From Oreocharis arfaki (lineage: Eukaryota; Chordata; Aves; Passeriformes; Paramythiidae), in the NCBI GenBank assembly GCA_013398015.1, contig VZRR01002305.1, forward strand, positions 62,001 through 126,000: DNA of 64,000 bases, read 5' to 3'. Every line of letters begins with the position of its first letter. The stretch's first letter is position 1. A program made the translations under genes and the position numbers. This document shows positions 13,563-27,600 of this stretch, piece after piece. The notes under the pieces were generated by a model. The model saw only the letters and a program-made list of their open reading frames with translations, was not told the origin of the DNA and ran no database searches.

Positions 13563-15224
13563 GGAGGAGTGTGAAGAGCTCACCGTGTGCCTTGGTTTGG
13601 GAGCACTTACAGAAGCACAGAGTTGTGCTCTGCCAAATGAGTTTGTCAGCCCTGAGCTCACGCTGTTCCTCAGCCTGCGAGCCATGGCTGCCGGGCAAAG
13701 TGGCACAGAGAGCACCCTTGGAGCTCTGGGAAACTCGGGATTGAGGCATGGAGAACTCAGTTTTAGCTAGGGGGGGATCACAGGCTGAGCAGCACAGCCA
13801 GGTAATGCAGGACAGGTCACCTTGCACCAACCTGAGCTGCCTCAGGGCACTGCGGGCAGCAGTACAGAACAAGGGGTTAGGCCAGGCTGGACTTGAACTA
13901 GAAAAGACCTGGACAAGGTGTGGAGGAAGAACGACACTGAGGGAAGGGAAAGAATAATTCTGTGGGGGAAACTCTGCAAATATGTGCTTCCCTTTCCTGA
14001 TAAAGTCATGGAGGGTGTGAGGCACTGAGATGAGCTACCTTGTTTGTCTGCTCTCACACCCTGCCAGGCTCTGGCAGCAACACTCCCTTATCTCCAGCAC
14101 ATTGGCACATTCAGCTGTGCAGCCATTCCCTAATCCACCAAACCGGGCCTGTGCTACTCCTCGTGTTCATTCTCTTTCTCCCTGTTCTAACAGGAGGATT
14201 AATTTTTTAATAAGTTTGGATACAATTTCAGCTTTAGCTGGCTAATTCTCACGCATTGCTTAAGCCTTTTAGCAGTGTAAGGGGGGGGATATTGTCTCTG
14301 TCAAGGAACACAGGGAGCAAAATGCCTCCCGAGTGTTAATGAGGGTGCTTCTGCAGCGTTTCCGTGGGCTGGGTCGGTGGATTGTGGCACAGAGCTCTTC
14401 CTTTCACTGCAGGCAACTCGGGGGGGAGGCAGGTTTCACACCTGCCTCTGCTGTATTTACACCTCTATTGTTTGTTATTTACTTGTCTCGGGTTATGTAA
14501 GTGGCAGCAGCCTCTTGACGTGTGTGCACCCAGAGGAATTAAATTAATTTGCAGAGCAACCTGCTGGGAACTTGCAAAGGGACAAAGCCACTTTTTGCAC
14601 ACCCACGAGCAGCACGGAAAACCGAGCTGCAGAAAATGAGGAATCGGGCCTTTTTGAACATTGTGGGTCTCTACAGCATTGATGCCTTGAAGTTGTTGAA
14701 GTTGTCCAGCTGAGAGCTTTGTGTCACGCTCAACTGCAATTAACGTGGTTTTAGAGGGGTTTGAGCAATGACCGCACAACACGCCCTTCTCGTGAGGGTT
14801 TTGTTTGGCATTTCACGTTCCTGTACCAAAATGGATTAACCGCCAGCGCTTCCATGGATTTGCAGAGAAGCCTCTCACGCTCGGCGCTGAGCTGGCTCTG
14901 TCCCCGGCCGCACCGAGCCGGGGAGAACAGGGCGAGTCATCCTTGGGGGAAAAAAAAAAATAAATCACATTTTTGCGCGGCGTGACTCACATAACCGTCC
15001 TCAGCAGGCACGAAGCACCGGCGGCCAGCGAGTCCCCGCGAGTTATTCGGAGCACGCGAGACACGCGGGGCGTGGAGGGCAAGTATGTGGGTTAGGCGCA
15101 GCCGCGCTCGGCCCGGTGTGGAGAACGTTAATTGCGCTAATTGCGGGTAAAAGGCGGCGGGGCCCGGCGAGGGCGGCGCGCGCGGGGGGCGGGGGCGCGG
15201 ACCCCGCTCGGCGCCGCGGGGGCT

Positions 15225-15343
15225 NNNNNNNNNNNNNNNNNNNNNNNNNNNNNNNNNNNNNNNNNNNNNNNNNNNNNNNNNNNNNNNNNNNNNNNNNNNN
15301 NNNNNNNNNNNNNNNNNNNNNNNNNNNNNNNNNNNNNNNNNNN
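15225..15343. other. Assembly gap (119 N)
   Basis: A run of 119 N in the PPTC7 CpG island, flanked by G-rich sequence on both sides (cgcggggggcggggg; nggggggggtggc). Such gaps are typical of GC-rich promoters in avian assemblies. The true length is unknown. Confidence 0.98.
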
Positions 15344-15526
15344 GGGGGGGGTGGCGCGGAAGGCGGGGGCGCTGCCGGCGAGCCCGGCCGTGAGGGGCAG
15401 CGCTAGGGACAGCGCGCGGGCCGTGAGGGGCAGCGAGGGCGGGTGAACCGCAGCCGAAGGGACGAGGGTCCGCGGCGGGCAGGGCTCGGAGCAGCGGCGG
15501 CGCGGGCCGGCGGGCAGGGGGAGGGA

Positions 15527-15559
15527 GGCTGGCGCCCTGCGNAAGGCTGGCGCCCTGCG
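15527..15559. other. Duplicated 15-mer flanking a single N, likely an assembly artefact
   Basis: The 15-mer ggctggcgccctgcg at 15527-15541 recurs at 15545-15559, separated by one N (15542) and AA. This is what an imperfect contig join leaves. It lies in the 5' UTR or promoter of PPTC7, upstream of the ATG, so the protein is unaffected. Confidence 0.7.
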
Positions 15560-15639
15560 GCTGGCGCTCGGCGGGCAGGAGGCGGCTGCGCCGGTGGCTC
15601 CCCGCGTTCCTGGCGCTCGGCTGCTGGGCGCCCCACGCC

Positions 15640-18600
15640 ATGTTCTCGGTGCTCTCCTACGGCAGGCTGGTGGCGCGGGCGGTCCTGGGCGGCCTCTCGC
15701 AGACAGACTCCCGCGACTACAGCCTGGTGACGGCCAGCTGTGGTTTCGGCAAAGATTTCCGCAAGGGCATCCTCAAGAAAGGCATGTGCTACGGGGATGA
15801 CGCCTGTTTCGTGGCGCGGCACCGCACCGCGGATGTGCTGGGTAAGTGCCCGGGCTGGGGGGCTGAGGTGGCTTCGGCCTCGCTGTGTGACCTCCCCTTT
15901 CTCTCGGAGCTGCACATGGCGAGCGGCTCAAGCTCCGTTCGCAGACAAAGGAGCTGGTTCTGCCTGGCAGTGTCACCATGAGTTCGCTTTTTTAGCTTCT
16001 CAAGGAAGCTCTCGTGTCCTTTGTTGCAGCTCTGCCCGCCGTTGGCATGGGGGTCTGTGTGTGCCGGGTGTCCGGGCCCGGCCTGGGCGTTTCACCTGTG
16101 GGTGCCTGTAAGGCCCGGTGGCTCCAAAACTCAAAGAAACAGCTCCCAGTGCGTTTCACTTTCTGTCTTTCTTTAAAACCTAACGGACCCCCGTGTACAT
16201 GCATTGCATTTCCACAGAAAAGATCACTCGAACGGGCACTTCCTGATTTTAACGCGTGCAGTGTCCTTGTCAAGTGAAAGGCAGAGTGACATTGAGACTG
16301 GAATCAAATGTCAAACTTCAGTTTCGTTGTTTGTTCTGGCCTGATTGCGCTCTCTGGTTTAGAATCACGGGTGAAATAAATCTTAAGGGTTCAAATCTTA
16401 GAAGTAGTGAATAATTATGGATAATCAGTAGAATCTTTAGACTATGGGCAACATTGCTTTTGACAGTGCTTGACCTTTCTCCTGTGCACTCAAGGTTGAA
16501 TTTGGCTGACTGACACTCCGCACAAGTTAGTTGTGGTGTATCTACAAGAAGCTAATTTTCACCAAAACTTTGACACTTCAAAAAAAGCTTCCTCCTCCCT
16601 GCCCCTGTCTGTGGGGTTTTTTTTGCATTTATTTGTTTTATACCGGTGGGGTTACCCTGTGCTATCTCATGCTGTGGAAGTGGTTGGTGGTTCTTCTTTT
16701 TGGAGCTGTCATTGTAACTTGGTTGCCATTTAACAGAGCCGAGACATTTTCCTCAGGAAGCTGTAAGTTGGTGCTGGGTAACAGTTATTGCTGGTTATTC
16801 TCAAGGGAGCTGTTACTGTAAGTGATGCCACAGCTTTCAAGATGTGGAGGGTCGGTGGGTGCATTTTTAGACACTCTCCATCTTCTCTGTGGTGCCTCTT
16901 CCAGATAAACTTTTTTGGATTAGAATTAGCTGTTGGACACCCTTCCTTTAGCATGTGACTAACCCTGGCTGCCTTTAAAGTTCGTGCTAGGCCAGCACTG
17001 ATAAATAGCTGAGCAATTGGTGTTTGCCCTTAAGAGAAATGCACAATCTCCTGTACTTGGAAGTGGACTCTTTGTGTGGGGAAGGGATAGATTTAGCCCC
17101 ATTTGATGATGTTTAGGGAGGTTTGGCCATATTTGGTGATTACTGTACGTGGACCTACAGTTTGTCTTGTGTTCCAGCTGGAATCAACAGAGAGTTGCAT
17201 TGCTAAGTTGGTCTTTGCATTAATTTTCATGGCAACTTGGAAACAAACAGAATTGTTGCTCCACTTAAGGATCAAACAGCAAAGAGGGCAGCAGACCAGG
17301 ATGTCTTAAGTACCAAGATGCAAATAATTTAACTAGAAAAGCTGTTGGTTTGTTTGGTTTTGGGTTTTTCTCCCCTGGTAAAGTTATTTTTATGTCAGTT
17401 CTTTATTGCTTTTTTAATATACATACTGAAAACCCAAAATCTCTGTGCTTTCTGCAAGAATGGGAATGTTCAGGTGGCTTTTGATGCTTCTGACTTGATG
17501 CTTTTTCTTCATCTATAACTCTTCAGTTTACAAACAGTAGTTTTCTCCCAGTTTCTGCTGCTGGGATCATCTCTTTACTCTCAACCAGCCATTTTGCACT
17601 GCTGCAGAGACAGTTTCAGCACCACCAGTGTTTTCCTGCCCTCAGTTCCTCTCACTTCCATCACAAATCTGAGGTTCCTTAATGATATTTTTTTAAGACC
17701 CTCATAAATTTTGTGCTACCTCAGTACCTAACTCTGTACCTCAACAGAACTGCCTGAGCTGCACTGTTGGGTTTCAAACTTAAGTTTTTGACATTTAAGG
17801 AAGAGGCTCACGTGGTTTGAGCCAAAGTGAACGCTTGACATGATAAATTTTAAGTGTATCACTGGAGTGAGTAGTCATCAGTGACAAAGCCAGGGCAGAT
17901 AATTAATTTAAAATTCCTCTGTGCCAGTGTTTTCTAGAACCAGCGTATGGAAAGCCTGCCTGTGTGGGATGGATTGGGTGTGGTGGAGCAGTGAAAGAAC
18001 TACTCCCAGCCGTTTGGCATGAGTGCTTGGGGATTCATTTTCTTAGGTCAAACAAGAGTTGACTTGGCAGCGTGTTTATAGCAGAATCAAAATGCTAAAC
18101 ACTTCCTTTGTTGTATGTGTACTGGATAATTCAAAGGCTGAATGTTTTAACAGTGTCTTCTAGTCTGAGCTTTGTCCTTTCACAGTAAGATCAGCAGAAG
18201 GCTTATAAAGATTCAGATTATTTCCGGTCCTCCCATAGTTGTTCAAGGCTTGATAAGGCCTGTTACTGCTGTACTTGAATCCTTGAGGGTTTTGCCTCAT
18301 TATTGCTTTTGTCTGGAACATACCTGTCAAATTTGCATTCTTCTTCCCATTCTGAGCACAGGGAGAAATAAGAAGCCCAGAACAGGAGTTTTTCCTTAGA
18401 GATCACTCTAAGAAAAGGAAATGGCTTTACTGCTAATCTCTAGAGCTTTACAATTCAGGCCTGTGTTTCCTTTCTCTGCTGCTTGTACCACGATGTACTT
18501 TTCAGTTCATTCACTGCTAGTGTCTTGGGTGTTCAGATCCTCAGAGTACTGAGATCTCTCACAGAGATTTGGGAGATGTTCTGTACTGCTTCGTGTCTGA

Positions 18601-21600
18601 TGCCTTTGGAACTTTTGAGGACAGAAATACTGGTTTTTTTAAAAGCTGAAAAGCAAAACTCTTCAGGAACTGACACCTCTGTTTTTTCTCATTAGCATGC
18701 AAGTAGGATTTTTACTACATAGGGAACAAGCCAAATTTTTTAAATTAACTTCAATAGTTGTATAACCATTTCACTAATTTACCAAAAGTAAACATTAAAG
18801 CCAATGTTTTCACTGCTAGAAATTTTGAGGTGTCACATGCTAGTGATTGTTTTTTTCCTTAATTTTGGGATCTGCCTTTTCTTGCTTATTCCGGCCTTAT
18901 CAGGCTCCTGAAGCCTTTGCTCGTTTTTTATGGATTTTCCAAGCTGTTGTGTGACTCATTATTGAAACATTGCAGCAGCCAATGCGCATCCCGTGACAGC
19001 ATCACTTATACAATGTCTGTGCTGGGTACAAGTTTGGGTGTAGCCAGGGTGACTTGACTCTTCCAAACTATTTCTGTCCCCCAGGAGTAAGGAAAAACTG
19101 TCTGGCAGCAGGAAACTGTTTGTTCACTGCAGAGTTAAAATTAGACAACTGTTCTATTTGCTGCAGATCTTGATTTTTAGTTTTTGGGGGGCGGGGAGCG
19201 TCTGGGTGCTGCAGGGCAGCTACTCTAAAGTGAAAGGAACTGCACTTGGTTTGCAAATTAAGTTTGTCAGCAGCCTGCATAGGAGGTAGGTAAAACTGCA
19301 GAGTGACAAAGCCCCTGGAATATTGTTAGTGTCACTATCATCAGGAAAAGTAAACTTCAACACCTAAAAGTATTTGTAGGTGAAATGTCAGGGCTGTTCT
19401 GACAGCTGTAGAGGAGGAAGGGATCCTTACTTGGATGCCTGAAGGTTATAAAGGACTATGTTAAGTGGTTTATTCGGTATCATACCTATTAAAGAGATTG
19501 CTGCCTTATCACAACTTATCACACTAAAGGAAGTGAGAATCGCCTGCCTCCCTTGGAGTGGCCTTTCACCTACTGTGTTGGAGAGCTCAGGGCACCTGAG
19601 AGGCAGTGAGCAGAGATTTGCAGAGCTGTCTTTGTTGGTAACAGGTCACAGGAAATTTTCGGTTTAACATGGGAGCATCAGTGCTGGCATTTGTAGGGAA
19701 ACTACAGATTGAGAAGCACCCCATTAGCTGTCACACTGGCTGCCTTTCTTGACAGCAGAGCTGCTCTGGAGCAGCATTGAATGTAGCCTCTGAGAATGAA
19801 GCTTATATCTGGTTATTCTTCTTTCCCACAGTTTCTGCAAATGCATTGCACACAAGTATTCAGGTTGGAATTTCCAGTTGAACATCAGTTTTATCTGTAA
19901 ATGCTATTGATGCTTGTTGATGGCGGACAATTTTCCATCCATACACAGATCTTGGCCTGAAGGAATAGCAGGTTCTGTCAGAAATCAGAGGGAAATAAGC
20001 AAAACTGAGCACAGAGCAGGAGGTTGGGGTTAATCATACCTGTGTTATAGGAATCGTTAGAAAAATCTCCTGCTCTTTGCTCTGGTTCATCCATGCTGTG
20101 GATACTGAGCCTGAGATGGGTCAGGCTGGCAAGGATTTATTTCAGTGTCTGCCCCCAGTTCCTGTTCTTTCTCATCAGTTCCACGGTCACTGAACACCTT
20201 GAGAAATTAAATAATTGTTACTAGGGAATTTTTTATAGAGCCTGCAGAAATAAACGATAATTTAGTGTTCTCCTGGAGCTCCCCAAATCCACTGAGTGGT
20301 TTCTCAGGCTTCAATCAAACAGGGAAGAAATCTACCTGGTAAAAATCTGCTTCAGGAGCAAGCGTGCTGTAGTATAGGGGAAATAGGTATGAGGAACTGT
20401 TGTTTTCTTCTGGGAGTAGATGCACAATTTAATGTTTCCAGTTCCGTGTTTCTCCTTCAGTTTGTTCTTCAAGATCATTGCTTGATTTGGCTTTGCTTTT
20501 TGTTCCCTGTTGCCACCCAGTTACTCTTCCAGAACCTTTCTGTTTCATGCAAGGGTAGTTTAAGTTTTACTGTAACAGTGTGAATAAGTAACCTTTCCCT
20601 CTGTAACTTGTTAGCAGTCACACACAACCTGCCTTTAGGGATTTGTGTTTAACTGGGTTATTTCTTTGTCAAAACTTTGGGGAGGGGATAGACACCCTTT
20701 GGCTCTGACAGATCCAAGGAAGCTGCTGAGGGTCAGTGCTGGCTTTGAGCACTGGACTTGCTTTTGATGGAGAGCCTGTCTAGGTGTGTGATTTATCCCA
20801 CCGCTGTTAAAACAACAAATCTTACCAGTTTATCTCACTTCTGACACGTTAAAAAATACTAGGTGCTATATTTCAAACTTGTGTGGTGCAATTCATTGCA
20901 GTTTTTTTACCATTTTAGCCTTCATATTTGATGCAGAATTCAGTTATAAATATATCCTTTTGATGTTCTTTTAGCAGTGATTCATTGCTATTTCAGGTAA
21001 GGATCTCAAGAAATTGAAAGTTCAGTAGGATGTGCAGAGTGGAGTGCCTTAGAAAGTTAATTGTGGTTGCGTGCAAAAGCAGCTCCTGCTGACACACTTG
21101 TGCCTGCCTGGTGCTTCTCTGTCTGATTTTTATTCTTGGCTGATGCAATATTTCAAAGTATGCATCTCTCAAGAGATCTTTGGGACAGGGTGGTGCTTTT
21201 GGACTCTGACCGTGGGCAGGTTAATTTTCCAGTTAACCAGAACTGCCCCTCGTAACATTATTTATGTTAAACAGGGTTTGATCAGTATCAGGGGTTTGTT
21301 ATGAACTTTCAGGCTATTTAGTTTATATTTGCTCTGAAACAGGCAGAACACCTGGATCTCACACAAGTGAGTTGTGAAAAGCAGATATTGCTGCTTTCAG
21401 CACTGGCTGGTTTTCCCTGGGCTTCTGCAGGGAGCTCATGTGCTGGCAGGCAAAACAATTTCACATTTGCATTTCAGCTGGTATCTTATCCCAGGTGCTT
21501 TTAGCATTTTGAAATCAGCTTTAACAAGTTTCACTTGCCAGCGTCTTCCCTAGCTCAGTTTCAGTGCTGCAGCATCAGTCACTTGTGCTTTGTCTTGTAA

Positions 21601-24600
21601 CTTCCTGACAGGTTTTTGTCCAAGAGAGATTTTGATATTTTGAATCTTTGAGGAGTTGGAAAAAGCCAGGTTTTGGATTGACACATGCAGCAAGTATTTT
21701 ATCTGGCAGGCGTATCTGTGTATTTTCCAGCACAAGGCAATGTAGGGGAGTGTTAACTCTCAGATTCTGAAACATCTCTGTAGTATAGTTAAATACTTAA
21801 GAAGTATTTACTCTTTTGAAGTAATTTATTGTGAAATTTTCAATTGCTTTATTTACAGTGGTGGTTCATCTGGCTGCAGGCATTGCGCTGTCACGTGGAT
21901 GTTTGTGTAATTTCTGCGTGGACTTGAACAGGGAATAGCCACAGAAATGTTTCTGTAAAATTTTCTCGTTTACTGAATGGCTTGAATGAAAAAAACCCAA
22001 GGTTTGTGTACAGTTCAGTTTCAACAATTCTCAGCCACACAGTTTGTCTTAAATGTCCTGTGATTCCTAATTTGTGACACGGTTAATTCTGGAACACAAT
22101 GGTTTATGGCTCAAAGGAAAACCTGAATATCTGTTGAAAAGGTAATTATTTTAAATATATACTTTTTTTTTCCTTGGATGAAAGCAAAGGTATTATATAT
22201 AAATAGAGCTTGGTATTATTCCTTGGGAGTGATCTTGCCAATAGCAACACATTGGAATTTTCTTTTGATGACAGAGGGAAAACCTGGTATTAATGAAAGT
22301 TGAGTTTTTAGGTTTTGCTGCTTCTGGAGTTTGAAACAGTATCGCTCCTTGTTTTCTGTATATCAGATAGCACAAAGTTTAAGTAAACTCTATTCTCATT
22401 TACATTTCATCTATTTCAGTAGCAGCTTACTCAAACTATTTCAAAATCACGTAGTCTTTTCCCATGTGAAACTGTTCAGTTTACATAGATTGTAGGATGC
22501 AAAGATGCTGGGTTTATTTTAAAACCATATTGAAGGTAGGACAGGATGATTAAAGGTCTTGACCCCAAACCTTTATAAACCCCCACCTTTCCCATTTGGG
22601 GCAAGGCCAAGAAATAGAGTTGGTAGCTGGTGAGGGGTTGTGGATGTGTCACTGAAAGCAGCCTCCAGGGCCTGCTCCTGAACGCAGTGGTTGTGTCGGC
22701 TTCCATACCCGGGGTGGAGCAGGGAGACAGCAGAGCTGTGCTGGTGCTGTGGAATCAAACAGTCTGACCTCTCAAGTGTGGTACCCAGCAAAGCCAGAGG
22801 AGCTGCTGGTGGATGTCTAGAGGGTGATTGCTTTGGAAGGCACTGGCAGAACCAAGTTAAAGCTGTTTATAGCTTGCAAAAAGCAGACAGGAAGGCAGAC
22901 AGACAAAGGCAGTCCGTGGCTCAGGATAGAGTATGAAGGGTGCTGCCATGATTACAGATTCACATTTCCTGCCTGGAGTAAGAAATGAACAAAGAAAGTC
23001 AGATGGCACACTCATTTTTCCCTTAAAAATTGAATAGGTTTTGAAAATTGACCTTCTCAGGTGCTTGCTGTGGTGGCTTTCTGGTAGTCTGTGCTAAAGC
23101 TGTAGTGTTTGTGTTTTAGTGTTTCCCAACACTGATGTGAAAGGATTTTCTGGATCGCTTGAGGGAACTCCTTAACTTCTGCTGAGCTTTCTTTGTAACC
23201 ACCTTGGGAGCCAAGAGCTTTGGGCAGCATTTGTCAAACATCCTCTTTTCATTACATTAACCCTGTTGTCAGTGAAGCAGTGCAGAAATATGTCTGGACT
23301 ATGTTCATCTTAAAGGGAAGGGGAAAAAAGTTTATCTGGTACCTTGGCATAAAGCACCATCATCTGACCTGAAGCTGAGTTTCTGTTTCAAGTTCTGGAT
23401 CTAGAACTTTTCCTTTATGATCTCTTATTCTCGACTTGTCTGTGTGGCAGCAGAAAGCAAAAGGTTAATCCAGTATTAACCTGAGGTTGTGAGACCTGTA
23501 GAGAGAGAATGAATCTGTTCTTGAAGAATCCAGAAAAGGAGTTTCTGACAATGCAGGGTGCTTTTGCATGAGCTTCTTGCCAGGGACTGCTCAAAGAGGT
23601 GAATGCAGGGATCTGCATTCCTGTAACATTCTTCTGAGAAAGCAGAGGGACAAAGCAGGTGTCTGAAAGGTTGTGCACTATTTTAGGGAGAAATCTGATT
23701 AATGTTGATAGGCTGTTCAGAATCTGGCTATAACCTCCTGTCAGATTATAGTTCACGCCAAGGTCGGCTCTAAACCTTCCGTCTCAGTTTCAGACCATGT
23801 CCCATGTGAAGGGCGTTCGGAGATGAGGAAACTGAGTTTTATCTTCTCACTCACATTTTCACGCCTTTGATAATAGCGGCGGGTTTTTTTCCCTGAAGAG
23901 ACTGTCCTTCAGCACAATCTGAGCTCTGAAATTCACTTTTTGTGCTTTTATCGTGAACATATTTCAGCTTTACTATGTTTTGGAAATCTCTTCTTGAAAT
24001 GGTTTGTCTCGTGCTGAGGATCAAAAAGATTTTTGGAAAAATTTCCACATAGTAACATTTTAATCTCAAATGATACCTTCAGTAGTACTTTGCTTTTATC
24101 ATTTAGGCAATTGGAAGAAGTTCAAAGATCTTGAACCGAATGACCAGCAGAAAATGTGTCTGCTGCTCACCTCTCTCTGATCACCCCCTTTCCATGACCA
24201 CAGTCACTGTTTTCCTTGTGGTTGCTTAGAAGCTTCCCAAGCTTTGGCAGAATTGGTCTAGTTTTCTGATATCCAGGTTATTTTGAATAACTGAAAATTG
24301 TCTGGATCGTAGTCAGTTTTCATTCTCTTGCTTGGCTGAAGCTGTAAGCAACAAACTCTCCGTGAAAGGGGTAGGTCCTAGCATTGTGTTTGTTACATGG
24401 ATTTTGGAAAACACTTGTAAAACGGGGATTTATTTTCTATGGATACTGAGAGCACCAAATAGAAATCGTTGTCTTTCATGTGAGCAGGTAGTCTGAGAAA
24501 AAACTGTGCTGCTGAGTAACAGGAAGTGTTTCTGTGTCATTTCTGTACTACTTAAAATGTTGACCTTCACTTTTAAAATTAGTAAGACCTCATCCCTTTT

Positions 24601-27600
24601 AATGGACTGATGAGAGGTTAATGGGATCGAATCCCCATCTTAAACCCAAATTTCCCATTATTTGTTCTCTAGTGGAGTCAGCCTCCTCATTCTCAGCATT
24701 AGACTTTTACCTTCCTTTCAGCAATTCAGATTGTATTTGGAGATTTTTCTGGGAGCCGATATCAGAAGTTCTATTAAAAATACTCCGAAATTTGTGAACC
24801 AAAAATGTTTTCCAAGCAGGTGCCATGTCCTACCTTTTAGTTACTAAATATCATAAGTGATGTAAATAATTGAACTCCTCATTTTGAAAACCATTTCTGC
24901 TCAGGTAACTGTGGTTTTGTGTTTCCTTGCAGGGGTGGCAGATGGTGTAGGTGGCTGGAGAGACTACGGGGTTGACCCTTCTCAGTTCTCAGGGACTCTC
25001 ATGCGCACGTGTGAACGTTTAGTAAAAGAAGGACGGTTTGTTCCAAGCAATCCTGTTGGGATCCTCACTGCAGGCTACTGTGAGCTGCTGCAGAACAAAG
25101 TTCCTTTGCTTGGTAAGACACCAAAAATACGTCAGCTCAATCTGGGTTGTGTGTTACCTACACATGGACTTACTGAAGGGTGCTTGAATCTGTTGTCGTT
25201 GTCTACAGCCAATTTGCAGGCAGTTAACTTCTCTTAATTAACTGAAAACATAGAAATGTGGTTGCCTTGGTGGCATCCTTATTTTCTCTAAACCTGTTTT
25301 AATTAATTTAGTAATGCAGGGAGTGTTGATGTGTGTGTATTTATATATGAAATAAAAGGCCAGCAGTCTTTCTGTGGGAAGGGTGAATTCACCAGAGTTT
25401 GCAGAGCGAGTTCTGCAGTGGAACACACTGTGCACATGTGCTCACTCTGTGTTTTATATGTATAAATAACTGTTCTCTGCTAAAAACCCTTCATGGCTGG
25501 TTGTGGCTTTCTGCTTCAGCTATGCAAGGAAAAATATTTTCTGAGGATAATTGGATGCAGTTCTGCTCATTCCTGGCCTTACTGTGCTCCTGTTGCCTTT
25601 TATGTCCAGTGGACTCAAACCCCAGTTGGTTGACTTGAGTAGTTCGCATCATATGATCTCTGGGAGCATTATTTTTATAAATCTTTGTGGGGGGATTCAT
25701 TACAAATCTTTCTGAAAGCCAACTGAAGTAGATGCTTCAAATATTCTGTGTCAGCCTTGATGGGACACAGGGCATTCAGCTGCCTGGGGACTGGGAGCAG
25801 ATAGAGAGGTGACACTTGGCCTCAGTTGACAGCTCTGCCAAGGGGACACTTCTCTAAAGGACATGAGACCTCTTCTGCACCAAGAAAGTGTTTGCCCTGC
25901 ACAAAATGCACACAGCTCACCTGACCTTAAGCTGCTGTGCCAGAGCAGTGCTGTGTGAGCTATATTTAACTTGTCTGCTGAGCTGGGAACAGATGTTCTC
26001 GCATTATACGCCTAAAGAATAGGTTGGAACCTCAGGAGTGACCTTAAGTGTCACAAAAAAGCAGCGGTCGGTAATTACATTAGGATTTGGTGTGTTGAAT
26101 GGTGCTCATTTGTGCAAAGCAGATGTAGCTGTAAGTGAGCTACAAAGTGGGGCACTGGCGAGAGCTCTCCCTGTGCCTTTGGAGACGGAGCAGCTCGGCT
26201 GGGCTTGACCTTTGCAGTGCTGAAAAGCAGCGTGTGCTGAGTCACAAGATCTGCATTCCATGCATGGCCTCCTGGTTACACTCTGCTAATAGAGTTAGAA
26301 TTTGAAACTAATGATCCTTAGTGTTTCTCCTTTAACTGAGAATGGTATTTTTAGAAGGAGGAATAAACCCCTGGAATTACCACAGCAATGAGCATTTAGA
26401 GTTTATTTAAAATAAAGGGACAGGAGAAGACTTCATTAAGGAAGATTCATTAGGCAATAGCTTTTCCTTACTGTTGTGCTTTAAGCCTGGATACTGGGTT
26501 CATCAGGATTGAATCCAGCAAATAATATAAAATAAAACTGAAATGGGGGAAAACTGCACCGTCTATTTAATCACTCCTGTGTTGCAGAACAATTTTGGAC
26601 ACTGTCACATGTAAAATCAGATTTTTTTCCAGAGATACTGCTTTGACTTAACATTCATTAAGGACAGAGAAGGTCCTGTGTGTTCACTAGAGAACAGATT
26701 CAGGGCAAGTGCATTGCAGGGAACTCTCTGTGTTAGAAAGAGCTGGAACAGGCAATGCCTGGAGCCAGCTGGACTTCTGCACTAGCAAGCCTGATCCTAA
26801 GCTTTGCTCACTGCAAGCTTGTCCAACTGCATGTCTGTCCAACATGGAGCTGTGCTTGGAAAATCCTGCTGGAAGAACATGAGGGTAGAAGATGAAGACA
26901 GTTCACGAGCTGGTGATACGGGGCAGAAGTCTAGAAGAAATGCTGTAGCTGTATTTCACCCCCTTGGGCATTGAAAGGTCTTTTGGTGGCTGTGCTGTCC
27001 TGTCCTGTTCGCAGAATTGAGTGATGGCAGTTTGCTGTGAAGGACTTTGGGTTTCTTTGCAGTACAGCATTTTTGTGGCTTGCAACCAAGCACAGTTGGT
27101 GGCTACTTCCCAGTGAATGAATGGGGAATTCCTCAGTGCCCTCAAGCATAGTTGTTGTCAATCCAGCATAGCCTATTCCATAGGCTGGGATAGTTCCAAG
27201 CACAGTTGACATCATGTTTCTGCTATTACTTTAATTTGGAGTAGTATTTGTCTCTGAAATGTGTTTTTCTTAAGCTTGTGGAGTTCATATCTTGAAGACT
27301 TGACAGGATTATTATTTTTTAAACCTGAAGCAAATTCTGCAGAGCCAGGCTGGGAGGAAAAGCATTTCATGTTCTGAGCAGAGAAATTCAGCAGGACTCA
27401 ATACTTAAATGCAAACAGTTCTTTACTTGGTGTGGTTTATTTACAGCTGATGAGTGAAACTGTGTGGAGAGCTCCTAGCATTGTATGGATGCTACTAGAA
27501 TTCTATTATCTCCATGATTTCGGAATTTCAGTATTTTATGTGAGTTCTGTAAATCCGGTCCTATAGCAGAATGTGCTGACATATGTTTGGATGGAAAACT

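Larger units (their letters stand above)
9601..14880. other. Intergenic stretch between TCTN1 and PPTC7
   Basis: No exon chain or RNA gene was recognised here. The only identifiable content is three CR1-type fragments, listed separately. Open frames are all about 160 codons or shorter, lack splice continuity and resemble no family I know. It separates two divergent promoters by about 6.4 kb, so enhancers may be present, but nothing in the sequence proves one. Confidence 0.6.
14880..15900. promoter_or_regulatory. CpG island / PPTC7 promoter region
   Basis: Very GC- and CpG-rich sequence leads into PPTC7 exon 1 (ATG at 15640) and ends shortly after it. The core of the island is unsequenced (N run 15225-15343). 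No TATA box is visible. The transcription start cannot be placed because of the gap. Confidence 0.6.

Noticed and set aside
14937..15641. 234-codon minus-strand open frame across the PPTC7 CpG island
   Set aside because: It runs through 119 N and a GC-rich region where stop codons are rare. It has no splice logic, no conserved motif, and overlaps the PPTC7 promoter.
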